From positions 62,001 to 126,000 of the forward strand of contig NZ_BMRY01000007.1 in NCBI RefSeq assembly GCF_014648875.1: DNA of 64,000 bases, written 5' to 3'. The notes below the pieces were generated by a model that saw nothing but the letters and a program-made list of their open reading frames with translations, was not told the DNA's origin and did no database searches. This document shows, piece by piece, positions 62,436 to 64,000 of the stretch. Position numbers and translations under genes: made by a program. The first letter of the stretch is position 1, and every line of letters starts with the position of its first letter. Source of the DNA: Streptomyces parvus. GTDB lineage: Bacteria; Actinomycetota; Actinomycetes; Streptomycetales; Streptomycetaceae.

Positions 62436-62765
62436 TCAGACGTGGGCGAGGCGGTGCGAGAGGTCGAGGGCGGCGGTCGCGACCGAGAGGGCGGCGCAGA
62501 GGCCGAGCACCTCGTGGAGGGTGGGGCGGACCAGGTGCGGCCAGTCGTCCGGGGCGGCGGGCCAGGAAGCGAGGTGCACCTCGGTGGTGGCCAGGCCCAG
62601 GTGGGCGGTGACGTCCCAACCTGTGTGGGAGGCGGGCTCCCAGTGCAGGCGCACGCGGCCCTGAGGGAGTCTCGGGGTACCAGCGGCGAGCCAGGAGATG
62701 TCGAGTGGCCCGTCGGGCAGGCCGGAGACGCGTTGGACGAGCGCACCGCGCACGTCGTCTGGCAT
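62436..62765 (-). CDS. Hypothetical protein
   Basis: 109 residues from the ATG at 62765. Protein-like sequence: GLPDGPLDISWLAAGTPRLP, GRVRLHWEPASHTGWDVTAH, LVRPTLHEVLGLCAALSVAT. No RBS is visible before this ATG, although GGAGG lies about 60 bp upstream, so translation may begin earlier. Function unknown. Confidence 0.55.
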   Translation of the reverse strand: MPDDVRGALVQRVSGLPDGPLDISWLAAGTPRLPQGRVRLHWEPASHTGWDVTAHLGLATTEVHLASWPAAPDDWPHLVRPTLHEVLGLCAALSVATAALDLSHRLAHV

Positions 62766-62854
62766 CGGGCGTACGGCAAGGCGGTGCAGCGGAAGGGTCT
62801 GCGGTGAGCGGGATCGCGACGGGATATGAGCCTCCGAGGTGGTTCGTGTAACGG

Positions 62855-63067
62855 TCAGGCCCAGGCCAGGGCATCGCTGACGGAGGGCGGGAGGTAGTCC
62901 TCTTGGCCGTCGTCGGCGATGAACGCTTTGCCGTCCCGGACGACGATCTCGGCTCCCAGGTAGTGGGTGAAGGGAAAGTCGGGGTTGATGGCGAGGCGGA
63001 TCGGCAGGCCGGGGTCCAGGTCTTGGAGCTGGCGAAGCAGGTGTCCGACGGTCAGGTAGTGGGGCAA
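62855..63067 (-). CDS. Small hypothetical protein with TTG start
   Basis: 70 residues. The start is chosen at the TTG at 63067 because GGAGG lies 5 bp upstream and overlap with the previous gene is then only 16 bp. Contains TVGHLLRQLQDLDPGLPIRL and the C-terminal DDGQEDYLPPSVSDALAWA. Small proteins of this look are common in Streptomyces elements. Function unknown. Confidence 0.55.
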   Translation of the reverse strand: MPHYLTVGHLLRQLQDLDPGLPIRLAINPDFPFTHYLGAEIVVRDGKAFIADDGQEDYLPPSVSDALAWA

Positions 63068-63339
63068 GAGGACCTCCGAGAGCGGTACGGGATGAGGGGT
63101 CGGGATGCCGAGGGGGCGTTCTGCCCCTCGGCGTGGCTGGCGAGGTGCCGCTTGCGGCACTCGTTGACGTAGCCCTTGCCGGACTCCTCCTTCTTCCAGC
63201 CGCAGGAGCAGACGGCACGGGTGTACGCGCGGCCGGGGCAGTCGGTGTGGAGCGGCTTGCCGGAGCTGGTGTGCTTGTGGTCCGCCGGGCAGAGAGTCCC
63301 GTCGGCGTGATGGTTGGTGAGCGGGGCGCGGAAGGTCAT
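63052..63339 (-). CDS. Small Cys/His-containing protein, possible zinc finger
   Basis: 95 residues from the ATG at 63339. Cys and His residues: LCPADHKHTSSG, HTDCPGRAYTRAVCSCGWKK, VNECRKRHLASH. The distribution suggests one or two zinc sites (including CxC and CxxxRH). Function unknown. Confidence 0.6.
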   Translation of the reverse strand: MTFRAPLTNHHADGTLCPADHKHTSSGKPLHTDCPGRAYTRAVCSCGWKKEESGKGYVNECRKRHLASHAEGQNAPSASRPLIPYRSRRSSCPTT

Positions 63340-63471
63340 GGTGAGGCGGCTCCTCGTGGGAGGGGTAGACGGGCATCCGGAGCGACAGGTGTGGGAAGCG
63401 TGCCGTCATGCGAAGGCGTCGCGCCGCCGCTGGCGTGCCACGGCGCGACGGGCGGCCCGGTGACGGAGGAG

Positions 63472-63840
63472 TCAGTGGGCCAGCCGGTAGAGCCGGGCCG
63501 GAGCGGAGGGTCCGGTCTCCGCTATGACCAGGCCGTCGGTGATCAGGCGCTGAAGCGAGCTGGCGACGCGATCGTGGTTCAGCCCAGTAGCGGAACTGAT
63601 CTTGGAGAGGGGTGCGTTGGGGTTCTCGGACAGGCAGGCGACGACACGGGTGTCGCGGCGGCGGAGATAGTCCTGGAAGATCCCGGCGGTGTACAGCAGC
63701 AACACCCCGCAGCAGACCTGAGGGATACCGCGCGAGGCCGTGCCGGAGCCCGCGATGGCGTCGTACGCCGCGAGGACGGCGGTGCCGGAGCCGACGATGT
63801 GGCTCGCGATTCTCACGAGGTCATCGGAGTAGAACGTCAT
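63472..63840 (-). CDS. Small membrane protein with winged-helix-like end
   Basis: 122 residues. Hydrophobic helices (IVGSGTAVLAAYDAIAG, GIPQVCCGVLLLYTAGIF), then a HTH-like domain (VVACLSENPNAPLSKISSAT, NHDRVASSLQRLITDGLV). Similar in plan to the protein at 61869-62192 and probably related. Function unknown. Confidence 0.65.
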   Translation of the reverse strand: MTFYSDDLVRIASHIVGSGTAVLAAYDAIAGSGTASRGIPQVCCGVLLLYTAGIFQDYLRRRDTRVVACLSENPNAPLSKISSATGLNHDRVASSLQRLITDGLVIAETGPSAPARLYRLAH

Positions 63841-63948
63841 TTCAACGCCTTTCGGTCAGGAACAAGAGAGGTTCGGCGGGTCTGCCGGGGTGGGCGGTGC
63901 GGGTGCCGGTGGGCGGGTCGTTGTCGGCTTGCTCTGGTTGTTCGGCGG

Positions 63949-64000
63949 TCAGTGCGAGGAGTGGGCGACGAGGGCGGCGAGGAATCCGGCGACGGCTTCG
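63949..64000 (-). CDS. C-terminal end of a gene cut by the window edge
   Basis: Seventeen codons are visible, ending GFLAALVAHSSH and TGA, with good third-position GC and a plausible helix. Too short to identify. Confidence 0.35.
   Translation of the reverse strand, partial: EAVAGFLAALVAHSSH

Overview
The window is high-GC actinobacterial DNA, almost certainly Streptomyces or a close relative. Signs are the very strong third-position GC, frequent GTG starts, many 4-bp ATGA/GTGA gene overlaps, and families typical of the genus (a WhiB protein, DUF2637, DUF6082, DUF3093, XRE plus HATPase pairs). No rRNA, tRNA or core housekeeping operon is visible. A relaxase/MobC/replication block, a complete Tn3-family transposon and several metal-resistance modules suggest a plasmid or integrative conjugative element carrying accessory islands.

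Layout. (1) 0.5-6.5 kb: a copper/extracytoplasmic block with a His-rich membrane protein, CopC, a CopD-CtaG fusion, a DsbA-like thioredoxin, a beta-carbonic anhydrase, DUF3093 and YcnI. (2) 6.6-8.8 kb, minus strand: a beta-carbonic anhydrase followed by a SulP anion transporter, probably for CO2/bicarbonate handling. (3) 8.9-13.3 kb: three small anchored Cys-containing proteins, a cysteine-synthase-like PLP enzyme and an MFS transporter. (4) 13.9-19.0 kb: a system II cytochrome c maturation set (TlpA/ResA, CcdA, ResB, ResC/CcsA) plus LspA. (5) 19.9-23.1 kb: a CadC-type ArsR repressor, a P1B ATPase with an SPC metal motif, and CutA. (6) 23.1-26.5 kb: regulatory genes (XRE, anti-sigma-like ATPase, DUF6082). 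(7) 26.6-40.2 kb: a tightly packed 13-gene pathway with a thymidylate-synthase-fold enzyme predicted to act on cytidylate, a carbamoyltransferase, two glycosyltransferase-like proteins, kinases, phosphatases, a methyltransferase, an epimerase, a SAH-hydrolase-like protein and a Nudix/CMP-KDO-synthetase fusion. It looks like an undescribed nucleoside or CMP-sugar pathway and is the most interesting part of the window. (8) 40.63-49.61 kb: an intact 8,983-bp Tn3-family transposon with perfect 48-bp inverted repeats and a GTAAC target duplication. It carries a CmtR-like regulator, a CDF-type transporter and a second LspA (a lead/cadmium-resistance-like set), two methyltransferases, and MerB/MerR around a perfect palindromic operator. 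(9) 50.1-54.1 kb: an ImmA-like protease, a MAB_1171c-type membrane protein, an amidohydrolase and a convergent XRE repressor. (10) 54.1-61.6 kb: the replication and mobilisation operon (replisome-organiser-like protein, DnaC-like loader, WhiB, DUF2637, MobC, relaxase), apparently started by a promoter overlapping repressor-like palindromes. (11) 61.6-64 kb: small minus-strand element genes.

How parts may work together: the copper, thiol-redox and cytochrome c genes all act outside the membrane and could together protect and mature exported copper or haem proteins. The ImmA/XRE pair lies just before the replication/transfer operon and may switch it. The 13-gene pathway has its own regulators upstream. 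Functions are assigned by reading motifs by eye; no database search was run.
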